A stretch of DNA of 64,000 nucleotides from Pegea sp. RAD2-039 (Eukaryota; Chordata; Thaliacea; Salpida; Salpidae). The notes below the pieces were generated by a model. It was not told the origin of the DNA and searched no databases. It saw only the letters and a program-made list of their open reading frames with translations. The first letter of the stretch is position 1. Each line of letters starts with the position of its first letter. Position numbers and translations under genes: made by a program. Below, piece after piece: positions 46,701 through 56,840 of this stretch. The stretch spans positions 372,001-436,000 of the forward strand of contig JAQGEQ010000305.1 in the NCBI GenBank assembly GCA_034620365.1. Direction: 5' to 3'.

Positions 46701-47798
46701 ATCGTTGGTTCTTCAGAGCTGGATGAAGAACAAAACTAGTTTTTTTGTCATTGCAACCTGGCCTAGAAAATATCAAAAATGTCAACAAGGACTTAACCAC
46801 GTGACTCATATCGAAAATTGAAGTGATATCAAAACTGATTAAGTTGTTTAAAAGATAATTTTTATGTCAATTTAAAGTGAAATTTATAAAAGAAATTGAA
46901 ATTATTCTTTTTCTAATTTCTATTTCAACTATAGTATCACAAATAAACATTTAAAAATGTTGCTCACATTTTAGCAGATATTCTTAAATTTTCAAAATAC
47001 TGAGTGACAGTTTTTGCATAACGAGTCATTATCAAATCGAGCATATCAACATTTTGTAAATATTCAGAAATATTCAAAATAATCTTCCAATAATCATAAA
47101 AAAGCATTTTATGGAAATTCCCTTGATCAAAACTAACCTCAGCATACCTGAAAAAAAGAAACTTAAATTTATTGATCAGAATGAATTAATAATTGAAATA
47201 AATTTGATACAAATTCAATATTAATGCCATGTTGTTTAAAAATCTTTTTTTTTAACTTTCATCTTCATTTGATTCAAATTTTGAACAAAATTAAAACTTA
47301 CCAAACTTCAATGAAATCTCTATATGAATATTCAAATAATTGATTGAATAAATCTGTTAAATTTTTTGACATTCCAATTTTCTTGCTAAACTTATTTCCC
47401 TCAGAAAAATGTTTTAATTGCTTCGACTGTTCAAAACCAAGCTTGTGAATAATTTCATAGATATCATGATGAGTGTAATTTGATTTTGATTTCTCTAGCA
47501 CCTTCATCATTTTTGAATTTATTAATTGATACTTCAACCGATAAGAAAATCTTTTTAATAAGTTTTGAATTTTTTCAAAACAGTTTTTCTTGTTTTGATT
47601 TTCATCATAATTTTGTATAAATAAGTTGTCAGAAGAATTTAATAAAGAAATGATTAACCAGCTGCTACACATAAATCCACTGATGATCATCAATAATGTC
47701 AAAATTATGTTTAACAGATTCCAAGCAAAAATGCTTTGAAATATTAATAAAAAGACATAAGAACAAATAGGACAAATCCATAATATCTTCAATTTCAT
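43778..47798 (-). CDS. SNX25: Sorting nexin 25 (PXA-RGS-PX-nexin C)
   Basis: Endosomal/ER sorting nexin. The model has 18 exons and about 954 residues, with all phases joining: 47798-47302, 47147-46968, 46762-46584, 46532-46346, 46290-46194, 46114-46062, 46009-45934, 45881-45777, 45730-45536, 45489-45235, 45170-45023, 44974-44829, 44782-44657, 44603-44452, 44397-44266, 44214-44085, 44033-43878, 43828-43778. Domains: N-terminal hydrophobic hairpin (3-52); PXA (about 100-290, FVLHPAL, MRYILREIL); the EPDYINQILL helix; RGS (about 423-545, QECLVGNKPPSDFFYIQ); coiled coil; PX (about 650-760, GWSVERSLKDFYELHEQL); and nexin C (about 805-940, SEIFELTGFFRFIRHS, SFWPDGKL). Eleven or more introns are 46-55 nt. 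The intron 46345-46291 begins GC, not GT. Exons 11-16 are GC-richer than exons 1-10. Five TGACGTCA copies fall in this gene, three in exons and two in introns. Confidence 0.93.
44151..45010. other. Cluster of TGACGTCA palindromes in SNX25
   Basis: Copies at 44151-44158, 44181-44188, 44815-44822, 44891-44898 and 45003-45010. The first two lie in exon 16, where ATGACGTCA is read as Met-Thr-Ser twice on the coding strand. That at 44891 lies in exon 12 (read Asp-Asp-Val-Thr). Those at 44815 and 45003 lie in introns of 46 and 48 nt. The octamer thus occurs in different reading frames and in both exons and introns of one gene. Confidence 0.7.
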
Positions 47799-48392
47799 CT
47801 TTAAAGGTTAATCAATTCATTTTAGTTATACAGAATTATGAAAATAACCAAATTTTTTAAATTATTCACTCTATAAAACCAACTTAAAAAGAAAAAATAA
47901 TTTAATTTTTGATTATATTTACAATTTGACCAACTAAATTAGCTAACTTTTATTTCAGTCAATTTTATTGTATTTAAAAATCAAATAATTTTAAAAATCA
48001 AAAAGTAATAAATACAAAATTAATCTAATAAATTACTTAAAACCAAAAATGTTTTCAAATAAGCATAATTAAATAGAAACTAAATTTACATAAGCTAACA
48101 CTAAATCATTATTTCTAATAATTTAATCAACTAAATTTTTTAATTAAATTTACAAATAAACTTTTTTTAAATAACAATTTTAAAGGAAAATTTCAACAAA
48201 CAATTTTCAAATCAATTCTGCAAATAAGTTTTTCAAAATCTGTTATTGAGAACTAAAAGTAAAAAGTTCAAAATTTTTATTAAACTTTAAACTTCTTTTA
48301 AGCAAGTTTAAAAGTTCTATAAGAAAACACATGTTATTAAAAACAAACAAGTTATAATTTTCAAACTTAGCCTAATATTAGCCATTTTTATA
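47799..48392. other. AT-rich spacer
   Basis: 5' region of SNX25 (minus) and possible 5' region of a speculative + strand gene. No clear promoter element apart from general AT-richness. Confidence 0.4.
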
Positions 48393-49960
48393 ATGGATGT
48401 GAATAAACCTAATTACAAAAGTAAGTTTTCATTTTTATGTAATATGTATAAATTAAATTTTGAAATTAAAAGAAAATTTGAAAATTAATTGCACCCAAAA
48501 ACTACAATGCAACAATTTGTAGAATTATATATTATAATTGAATAATAATATTTATTAATATTTAAAAAATATTGGTTGTTTATATAATATTACAATATAT
48601 AATATTACAGATGAGAAAGGTAAGAAGTAATTATTAAATAAATAAGATCAGAACAACTTGATAAAATAAAATAATAATTGTGTAATTAAAACTTTAATGA
48701 AAATGTTTGCTAAACCATTACAGAAGTTGTACTGAGCTATCATAAAAAAATGTAGTTTACAAAAGAAAAGAACATACCAAAATTTAATAAATTTATAAAC
48801 AACAAAATTATTAAGTAGCAAACTTACATTGGGTATTCCCCTGTGTAAGTTATTTTTTAAATTTCTAAGTCAATTTGAAAGCAAGTTTTTTTTTAATCTG
48901 TAAAGATTAAAACAGTCGATTAAAAGTAAGTGATACTTCAAAATTTCTGAAAATATACCCTTATTCAGAAAAACTTATATTTTATTTATTTTCAAAAAAT
49001 TTCAATTTTGTTATTTGTGAAAAACTAGATATATTTATTTTAAATGTAGTCAGAATTACAGGCTAACTAATATTCTAAACTCAAAAATATTTTCTAAAAG
49101 AGTAGTACTAAAAAACTTTTTTATGAAGCTGGTAAAATTGTTAAACATATTTTATTATCATTCATTCAGTCGTCGAGCTCTATGTTTTTATTCTCAAAAG
49201 TGAAATCTATAGAGTTTCGTAATAAATTAATTAGGACAATAAGTTTGCTTGATATCTTTTTGTTTAAACTTTTCGGTGTAAATATGTAGGTTTAAGAACT
49301 TAATTTAATTGATTTTAGTTTAATAGTTTAATTAAAACTTGTTAAATTTTTCAAAGTAAAACTTTTAAGCAGTACAGCTTTAAGCTCACTTTAAGCGAGA
49401 TAGTTTTGTAATGTTTTAATGAAAAAAATCTTGTTTTTGGAAGCAAAAAACATTGATCAGTAATTAATTTCTACTCAGAAAATTTGAACCATAAAGTTTT
49501 TTTCTCACATTTTATTTTATTTAATCAATTTTATGCCTGGTAGCAATTTTTGTTGGAAGTATAAACCTTAAGTGTAAATAGCTGAGGCTTCATATTTTTT
49601 AAAAATAAACGTTTTTTGAAAAATGTAATTTGTTCACTATTCTTCAAATTAATCTTCAATTTTAAGCAAGCAAGCTTTAATTAAGTCTTTTTTCATAATA
49701 ATTGATTCAAATAGTTAAGCTTATAGAGAAATATTCCTTGGGGTAAGTCACCAAAGTGTTAAAATACTTTTCATGAAATATATTTTGGTAGTTAACTGAA
49801 CTTGGCATAACAACTCAAATTTCATTTGCAGCTTGTTAAACTTTTTTAACCTTTGAAATACGAATATTTTGAATAAATTTTCTGATTGCTGTATGTTTCA
49901 TACGCTATTTAGAACTACAGTGCCAAGAGCTATGTACATGTCTACAACCTCGTAACTGCG
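48393..49960 (+). CDS. Speculative gene with micro-exons (partial)
   Basis: Four pieces join in frame: 48393-48420 (28 nt, ATG, reads MDVNKPNY...), 48611-48619 (9 nt), 49727-49742 (16 nt) and 49921-49960 (40 nt, GC-rich, reads SYVHVYNLVTA). Three donors are GTAAGT and one GTAAGA, and each piece is preceded by a CAG or TAG acceptor. The last piece is clearly GC-richer than its surroundings, which supports it as an exon. No stop occurs in 31 codons. The continuation is not settled; a candidate at 50352 after TTCAACAG joins in phase 0 and stops after about 23 codons. YVHVYN faintly recalls the start of 3-hydroxyacyl-CoA dehydratases, but the expected Gly-Trp is not found. GTAAG strings are common in AT-rich DNA, so this may be chance. 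Confidence 0.25.
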
Positions 49961-51239
49961 GTAAGTTGTGTGGAATAATTAGTTCAAGCTAACACCGATA
50001 AAAAATCATACGTGTCTCCACTCCTCGAGTCTATTAATAGACTATTTTTATTTTTTGAAGTTTTTCCATTTTTGTCACTAAATTTTTTTAAAGCTTTTTT
50101 ACAAAAAGAGGATTCAAAACCAGCTGTGACTTTCAGATGAAATTATCTTTTGTTTGATTCTAAATAGAAGTTTTCAGGTCATTTAGAACTTTTAGGTTTT
50201 TTTGATTGTTCTTCTAAAAAATCTCTTTTTAGATATTTGCAAAAAGGTCTTAAAACAGAGCTTCTTTTAATTTTCTTTTTAAATATTATCAACTCATCTA
50301 AAACTTTTAATTTTAGTTTTAGTAATTAAGTTTTTGATTTTTAATTTCAACAGTCTCGTAGCCATGACGTCACTTTAATGACTTACATTACATCAATAGC
50401 TGATCGGTTTTATCCAAATCTTTAAAATTCGTTTTGTTTAAACATCTTCACTTGTTTGTGAAAATTTTTGAAAAGTTTGAAAATAAAAGTTTTGATCAAA
50501 AAAAACATCAATTGATATTTTCCACATACAATCTTCAAATCATTTATTTATCGATTGTATATTTCAAATATATCTCTTTTTTGTGTATCTGCAAAATAAC
50601 ATCTTCTCTTTTTCTATTTTGATATATTTTTTGTTGATTTTCTTAAACTACTTGATAAATATTGAAATGAATTTGTTGTTTGATTTCAAAAGTTTACAAT
50701 CCACTAGTTAGGATCAGAACATGGTAGTAGATGTAAGATTAACGATATTATCTCGAAATTATAAGTAAACTTCATCAAAACTTAGAGTTGAACTCAACAA
50801 ATTTCAAACTTTTTATTTCAACTTTCTAATCTCGAAGCCACAAAAACAACTTTTTAATTTTTTTTTTTCATTTAGTCTCCCATTTACACACAATTAACGT
50901 TTTTTCTACAAAGCGATCAAACGTAAATGTTAAAAAGCTTGAAAATAATAAACTTTCATTTACTCATGTTCAAGCTGGTTCCAGGAAGTGCAAATTTACC
51001 TGATGACGTCATCACTAAGCTTTCCATAAACTCATCCGCTGGGAAAAAAGAACTTTTTAATATCAAATCAATGATCAAATTATTTTTCAAAACAATTTTA
51101 ACCTCAAATTTTTTCTAAGTAATATTTGTTTTAAAATAAATTTTTACAAATAACCTTTAGCTAATAGAATAAATCAGCGATTAATATTTGATAATGAATA
51201 CAAAAATGGATTTTTACAGGAATTTAATTACAACGTATT
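49961..51239. other. Spacer with unassigned exon-like fragments
   Basis: Contains a perfect 16-bp palindrome followed by T-runs at about 50030-50055 (AGTCTATTAATAGACT). On the minus strand, a piece with a strong polypyrimidine acceptor and a GTAAAT donor spans about 51043-51005. On the + strand the same place reads PGSANLPDDVITKLSINSS. TGACGTCA occurs at 50365-50372 and 51004-51011. These signals suggest an exon or two of an unknown gene, but I cannot join them. Confidence 0.3.
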
Positions 51240-51833
51240 CTAAATTGAAATTTGATTATTTGACTTTCTTTTTTTAAACTTTCTATAGATGAAAATCACC
51301 AAAAATAAAACCATAAAAAATACAGGTATTAAACTCAAAAAAGCCAAACTAGGTTTTTCTTCAACTTTAGGTTTAATACTCTTCAAAACTAAAGGTTTCC
51401 AGCAAATAAAACTATCAATATTAAAACATTCAGTTGCAAATAGAAACTTGTCATCTGTCTTCGATATTAGCAAAATGATTTTATTACATTTTTTTGAAGG
51501 GTGGATTTTCCATCTAGGGTCAAAAAGTTCATCATCTTCTTTTGCGTCGTAAATTTTTCCATTACTCCAAAAGCCTTTTGAGTAATTCATATGAAGTCCA
51601 ACACCCCATGTATTCCGGCGTTGCCTTATTGTAATCAAATCTCCGAATCTCCCATCTTCACAATTTTCAAGATAAGGTTTGACAAAGTTAAATCTTTCAA
51701 CTGAGTTGATTGGAGCAAGAACAGAAGAATACTTTTTACAATAATTCACTGATTCCTCATAATTTAATCGCTGATCAACAAATATCAACTGACCAAAGCT
51801 GCCTGTTACAGAATCTTTACAAGTTCCATCCAT
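51240..51833 (-). CDS. C-type lectin-like membrane protein
   Basis: About 197 residues from the ATG at 51833; the frame stays open about seven codons further upstream. A C-type-lectin-like domain fills residues 1-145: GQLIFVDQRLNYEESVNYC (helix 1), the WGVGL core motif, FWSNG, and the closing Cys pair ATEC...SFICW. A 22-residue hydrophobic segment (SLAFLSLIPVFFMVLFLVIFIY) and a short Lys/Arg-rich tail follow. This is the layout of a type I surface lectin, but no signal peptide is present, so a first exon is probably missing upstream. No EPN or QPD calcium/sugar triplet is obvious, so sugar binding is doubtful. Within this piece there is no intron. Confidence 0.75.
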   Translation of the reverse strand: MDGTCKDSVTGSFGQLIFVDQRLNYEESVNYCKKYSSVLAPINSVERFNFVKPYLENCEDGRFGDLITIRQRRNTWGVGLHMNYSKGFWSNGKIYDAKEDDELFDPRWKIHPSKKCNKIILLISKTDDKFLFATECFNIDSFICWKPLVLKSIKPKVEEKPSLAFLSLIPVFFMVLFLVIFIYRKFKKRKSNNQISI

Positions 51834-53233
51834 TTTAATTTTGTGAAACTCCAAATTGAAGGCAATTCACTGTTTACTTCCATCATATTACTTCCTGTAC
51901 TTCCAAAATGCTTGTTTTCAAGTTTGGCTTTTGTTTACTTATTTTGGGTTTTAAAATTTATTTTTGTTTCAAAAATCTTTAATATTACAAATATTTGATG
52001 CAATTTTTATATCTATTTGGCAAGCAATTCGATAAAAACTTTGAAATTAATGTCCTGGTTTAAACCTCACATAGGATACAAACAGTTAATAAACTACTGG
52101 TTGGGTCGATTTAGTGTCTGGAGAAGAGAAACAGAACTAGTCTGAAAATTATTTTGCAAATGAATTGTATTTAGAGGTGCCAAGCACTTGTCTACTTTAT
52201 TGTCTATTTCGGATGAGGTTACTTAAGAGACACGCAAACACAAACACGATTTACCCTCTTTGTAGTTTGTATTCCCACAAAAATTCATTTTCTTTAATTT
52301 TTTTATTGAATGTTTAAAAATTGTGTTTTGAGGTCAATTTAATTTGAAAGAAACGTAAAGAACTTTTTAATAAGTTTTTATTCTTAATCAAAAAGCTATT
52401 TTTTGGCTAATAAGCTAAGGTTACCTTAGCTCTAAAATTATTTTAATTTTCAAAATTTTGAATATTTAAATTATTTGAAATTTTAAAATCTTCCTTAATA
52501 GTTATAAAAAAACGTTTTTAGTATTAAACACTTAAAAACTTGCTTATTTAGTTTCATAAATTAAAATTTGATTGAAAATAATTTTAAAAGTTTTTTAATT
52601 GACTAATGATCATTTATTGAAATTGATAAAAATTTCAAAATTGTTTTTTTATTTAAACGTTTTACAAAATTTCTTTAAACGAATTTGAGGTTATTATAAC
52701 ATCTTAGTCATGTGAGAACAGAAATGAAAAGGTTCAGTAGTAAAATGATTTAAATTGATAAAAAACCAGCAAACCATTGTCAAATATAATTGTAAAATTA
52801 GGTGAAATTTCAAATGCTTGAAGAACAAATGAAACTTTAATAAGAGTTACTATTTCAATTTGTCACAAATTTATATAAAAAAGATCGTTTTTTGTGATCA
52901 CCTCTTTTTTTCCTTCATCGCAAGTTATAAAAACGATTCTTTCAACAAAAAAATTCATTTTTTGACTGAAACCATATATTTGATGAAGCAATTTGAAAAA
53001 GCATTAAATATTTTTGAAAATAGTACTTGTATGCCTCGGGGCTTAAAATAGTTTTTCAAATAAAGCTCTAATGTTTACTTAAAAATATTTCATTCATAGC
53101 TCCCATTTTATTTTGAGCATTAGGAATAATCCAACTATGATTTTTCTTAACTTTTTGAATTTATTAAAAATATAAAAAGTTTTCATTTTTATTTATTTTT
53201 TTCAGAATTTGATTTAGCATCTTTAGACACACA
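51834..53233. other. Spacer between divergent genes
   Basis: Separates the minus-strand lectin-like gene from the + strand secreted-protein gene, so it should hold two promoters and possibly the missing signal-peptide exon of the lectin. A more complex patch at about 52060-52260 may be transposon-derived. I cannot place the exon. Confidence 0.4.
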
Positions 53234-56200
53234 ATGTCTCAGATGATTTATCTTCTTTTGTTTTCTCTTTCAATCATTCAAGTCATTCTATGTGCTCCTA
53301 CATCTTCAAGATCTAATCAATTTCTTCAATTAGCTTCTTTCGAAGACGACTTTGAATTTAGAAAGAAGATATTTGAAAATAAATCCGCAAAAATTAGAGG
53401 GCAAACATCAAATTTACCAAAAGGAAAACGTAAGAAAAGTTCTAATTGAAATTTAATTTCTTAATTTTCTTTAACAATTTTAAATAAATTTTTTGATATA
53501 TTTTTCTGAAATAATTTTTAATTTCAACTAGAAAACTTTAACTTGTAAATCTTATGTTTTTATTTAAACATTCCCTTTTTTTACCAAGCATATTTTCAAA
53601 ACAGTTTTAAGTCTTTTGTGGGTCATAAATTTACCTCAAATTTGTATTTTACTTTAAAATCTGAGAAAGAAATGTTGAAGTTCATTTTAGTAAGTTATTC
53701 AGTAATTTAAACATCAAAAACAAGATATTTAATAAAATAGTAAAAATGAAAAGCTATTGTTTACTACAACCCAATGTAAGAAATTATTTGCTAGTTATCA
53801 TCTGAGAGAAACCTATGAGGTAGTAATACTTTAAAATGAAGATGTAACAGGAATTTTTAGGGTAAAACCACAAGTACCAGGTAGTGAATAGAAACCTAGT
53901 TCATTTAATTGTCGATTAAATCAATTATTCTTTGAAAACAACTTTTGGTATTAAAATGATTAAATGTACATTTTGAAAACTGACGTATTATGCTATAGCA
54001 AATTATTTTTCAAACCTAATTCTGAAAGTTCGTTCTTGGTAATTTGTCCAAAATTCATAATAAATGCTTTTATCTTTTACAAAAGTTGAATAAAACCTTT
54101 TTTTGATAAGCTTTTTTATCTTAAAAGTACTTTGCTTTTAATTAAAAGTTAAAGTAATCATTTTTTAATAACAGCTTTTAGACAAACATTTTGGTTGTAA
54201 ACAATCACCAAGTTTTTAACTTATTCCTTTTTCAACATTTAAGAACGAAATTATGATTATATTGACTTTTTTATTACATCAAATAGAATTATTTTTGTAA
54301 AATATTAATTCAGTTTTTATTATTTGTAATTATTTTACTAATTGATTTTTCATATCCTTTTTTAGCAATGTTTTCAACTGCGTATAGTTCAACATCGATT
54401 TTGAACAAATAGAATTTTAACAATTTCTAATTTTTTTAAACCAAAAGTGCTCAGGAGTTGTTTTGAAGTCAACGTCTATTAGGACTAATAAAAATCTCAT
54501 CAATTAAGTTGACAATACAAATAAATAAGAAAGTTTAATAATTTCAAAATTTGTAAAACTTCTGGAAAAACTAGTTTTGACTAAAAAGAGATTAGAGAAG
54601 CTACGAATAGAAATTTTGAAATTTAAACTTTTTTGAAAAACCAACATCATTATTCGCTCTCTGGAAGATCTATGAAAGGTGATCGATATTTAAAGCAAAC
54701 TTCATCTTCTAACACCAAATTAACACACAATGTTATATCAAAGATTTTTAGTGACAATAAAAAGTCCATATAAAAAAACCGGGTAGAAGGGCCTTGTTAG
54801 TCTGGTCAGTGACAACACTTCTAGGTGACGCAAAACTCCGAATTAAAGCCAGAGTTGGAGCCTTGTAGACAGTTTCTAACTGTACTCAGTGTCGTTCTGA
54901 CAGCTTCTGTGACACTTGCTCGGTGCAGCTGCATCATTCTGTCTATTCCACTGTATACCTTGTAGGCATGGAAAGTGAAATCTTGCTGTATGGGCAACAA
55001 CTTGATAGCCATGACTTCTGCCCTGACACATATATGCTCGCATGAATGACCGTTTGCAGCTGAAATGGGACAAAATAAAATATTAACGATTTAAATTTTT
55101 AACAGCTTGCATCGATGACTCAGACTGTCCTAACTACTTCATCTGCGTTGACATGTTGGAAACAACTAGAAAGTATTTGACATCAACAAAAAAACTGAAG
55201 CAGCTGAAGAAAGTGACCAAAAAATTGAATATTTCTGGCAAAGAGTGTTGGAATAATCCTAACAATTTAATAAAAGATATCACAAAAGATCAAATCTCAA
55301 ATAAAGTTGAACAAGTTCGAAAGAAGTTAGTGGATGTTTACAGAAGTTTGCAAGAAAACCAGATCTGGTTGGAGATGCCATCCGTATTGAAGCATGACGT
55401 CATCAACATCACTATGCAAACTGAATTTCAATCAGGTGATTTGATTGGTTGATCGGTTTGATTGTAAATTTAAAATTGTCAATTTCAGAACTAATACAAG
55501 AATTTGTATCAAATACATTTATACTTTCTACGAGAGGAAACACTGAAAGAATTTTCGATTTGGAAACACTTTTTCCATTCCTCATTCTCGGTTCTGCAGC
55601 TGTCAGCAGCGAAACTTCTGGAAATTCAACTGGTTTCCTTGACAACCCGTTTCTTTTCTATGTGCTTAGCAACAGCAATCGAAGCGAGAATTTGGACAAC
55701 CTGATCTTGATGAGCATTCTCTCTTCCACATCTCAACTCACAAACTCTTCCAAGGATCACTTCCTTACTCTTCCTCTTAACTTGAAGTTATTTCCTGATA
55801 TTGACAAAGTGGGGCGAAATGATCTGATCCCTTTCTTCTTCTCACCTGATCTTCGTCATCACTTCAATATGACGTCATCAACATCAGCAGTGAGTCTGAT
55901 GTTAGATGATGAAGATGAGGATGTTGAGATTGAAGATCTGCTCCCAGTTTTGCTCACATCGAGTCTCGGAGGAGCAGGGATCAACATCCAACAATCACTT
56001 CCTCTTCTTTTGATGTCTGATCGAATTTTGAACAAATCAATTTCAAATAATTTCCTTTTATCACTTCTCGGAGGAAAATCTTCTAAACTGATGAACTTCC
56101 TACATCAATCTGATCTTAACACTCTCCGACATGATCCCAGCATCCTCTCACTACTCAACATATCAAAGGGCGAAGATGAAGTTTCAAACTTTCTTAAAAT

Positions 56201-56675
56201 CTCTGACGAAAAGAATATCCGAAAAATTTTGATCTTCATCTTCATCTCAGATCTTTTTCATCAAGACCCCACCTCTCTATTTCCTCTTCTTCTTTCAGAA
56301 GATGCATCTTTGGTGAAAATTGAAGATTTGCTGATGTTAATGATTATCGGAGGAGACCAGATCAAAAGTTTGAATGTCTTTCTCCCACTTCTTCTTCGCG
56401 ATTCTCATCAGGTGGATCACAACATGTTGATGATGATCGGGATCTTATCGCGATTCGAACACTTCGACATCGATCAAGACGGTTTGAAGGTTCCATTCAA
56501 GTCACGTGAGTGTTCTAAGGTCAAAAGGTCAACTTGTATTCTCATTTGCATATTCGCAGCTCTCAACTTGCTCTTGCCTTTGATGATGCTCCACAAATCT
56601 GCTGAGAGCGACATCTCGGACCTTCTGCTCCTCATCTACGTCACAACACCGCAGGAAGCGAGCTTCAATTTTTGA
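53234..56675 (+). CDS. Novel secreted Leu-rich repeat-block protein
   Basis: Four exons: 53234-53429, 55106-55435, 55489-56505 and 56560-56675 (introns 1676, 53 and 54 nt), giving 552 residues. A clear signal peptide opens it (IYLLLFSLSIIQVILCA). A short Cys motif follows (CIDDSDCPNYFICVD), then a basic helical stretch. The last ~370 residues repeat a loose unit: a polar/acidic linker, then a hydrophobic block such as DLLPVLLTSS, SLPLLLMSD, SLFPLLLSEDA, VFLPLLLRDS or LLLPLMMLHKS, alternating with LL.L.IIGG-like blocks. I recognise no family. The units are too irregular for classical LRRs. Asn-Xaa-Ser/Thr sites are frequent, fitting secretion. Intron 3 (56506-56559) is a multiple of three without a stop, so retention would keep the frame. 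A transposon-like repeat sits in intron 1. The gene converges on the PHF7-like gene, with stop codons about 165 bases apart. Confidence 0.75.
54772..55075. repeat. Dispersed ~300-bp repeat, copy 2
   Basis: Partner of 1934-2227. It lies in intron 1 of the secreted-protein gene and stops about 30 bases before the exon 2 acceptor, so it may carry part of the branch-point region. On the minus strand it has an open frame of about 60 codons, not conserved as an ORF in the other copy. Confidence 0.6.
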
Positions 56676-56840
56676 CATTTTTTTGTGAATTAATAAAATG
56701 TTTGAAAATTGATAAAAAATCATTTGAGAGTGATTTCGGTTTATTTGAAATTGAAACACACAAAAAACTAATTGAAGATATCAAAGATGAGACATACAAA
56801 GATCTGGAGAGTTTAAAACGTTTTCACGAAATTGTTTACT

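Noticed and set aside
48393-49960. Naming the micro-exon candidate a 3-hydroxyacyl-CoA dehydratase
   Set aside because: Only YxxxYN resembles that family; the required Gly-Trp and later TM/catalytic exons are not found downstream.
49921-50055. tRNA or snRNA gene
   Set aside because: No cloverleaf can be formed, the B-box-like string lies at the wrong distance, and no Sm or U-RNA core motif is present.
54821-55073. Minus-strand frames in the 54.8-kb repeat as genes
   Set aside because: They lie wholly in the dispersed repeat and the other copy does not keep them open.
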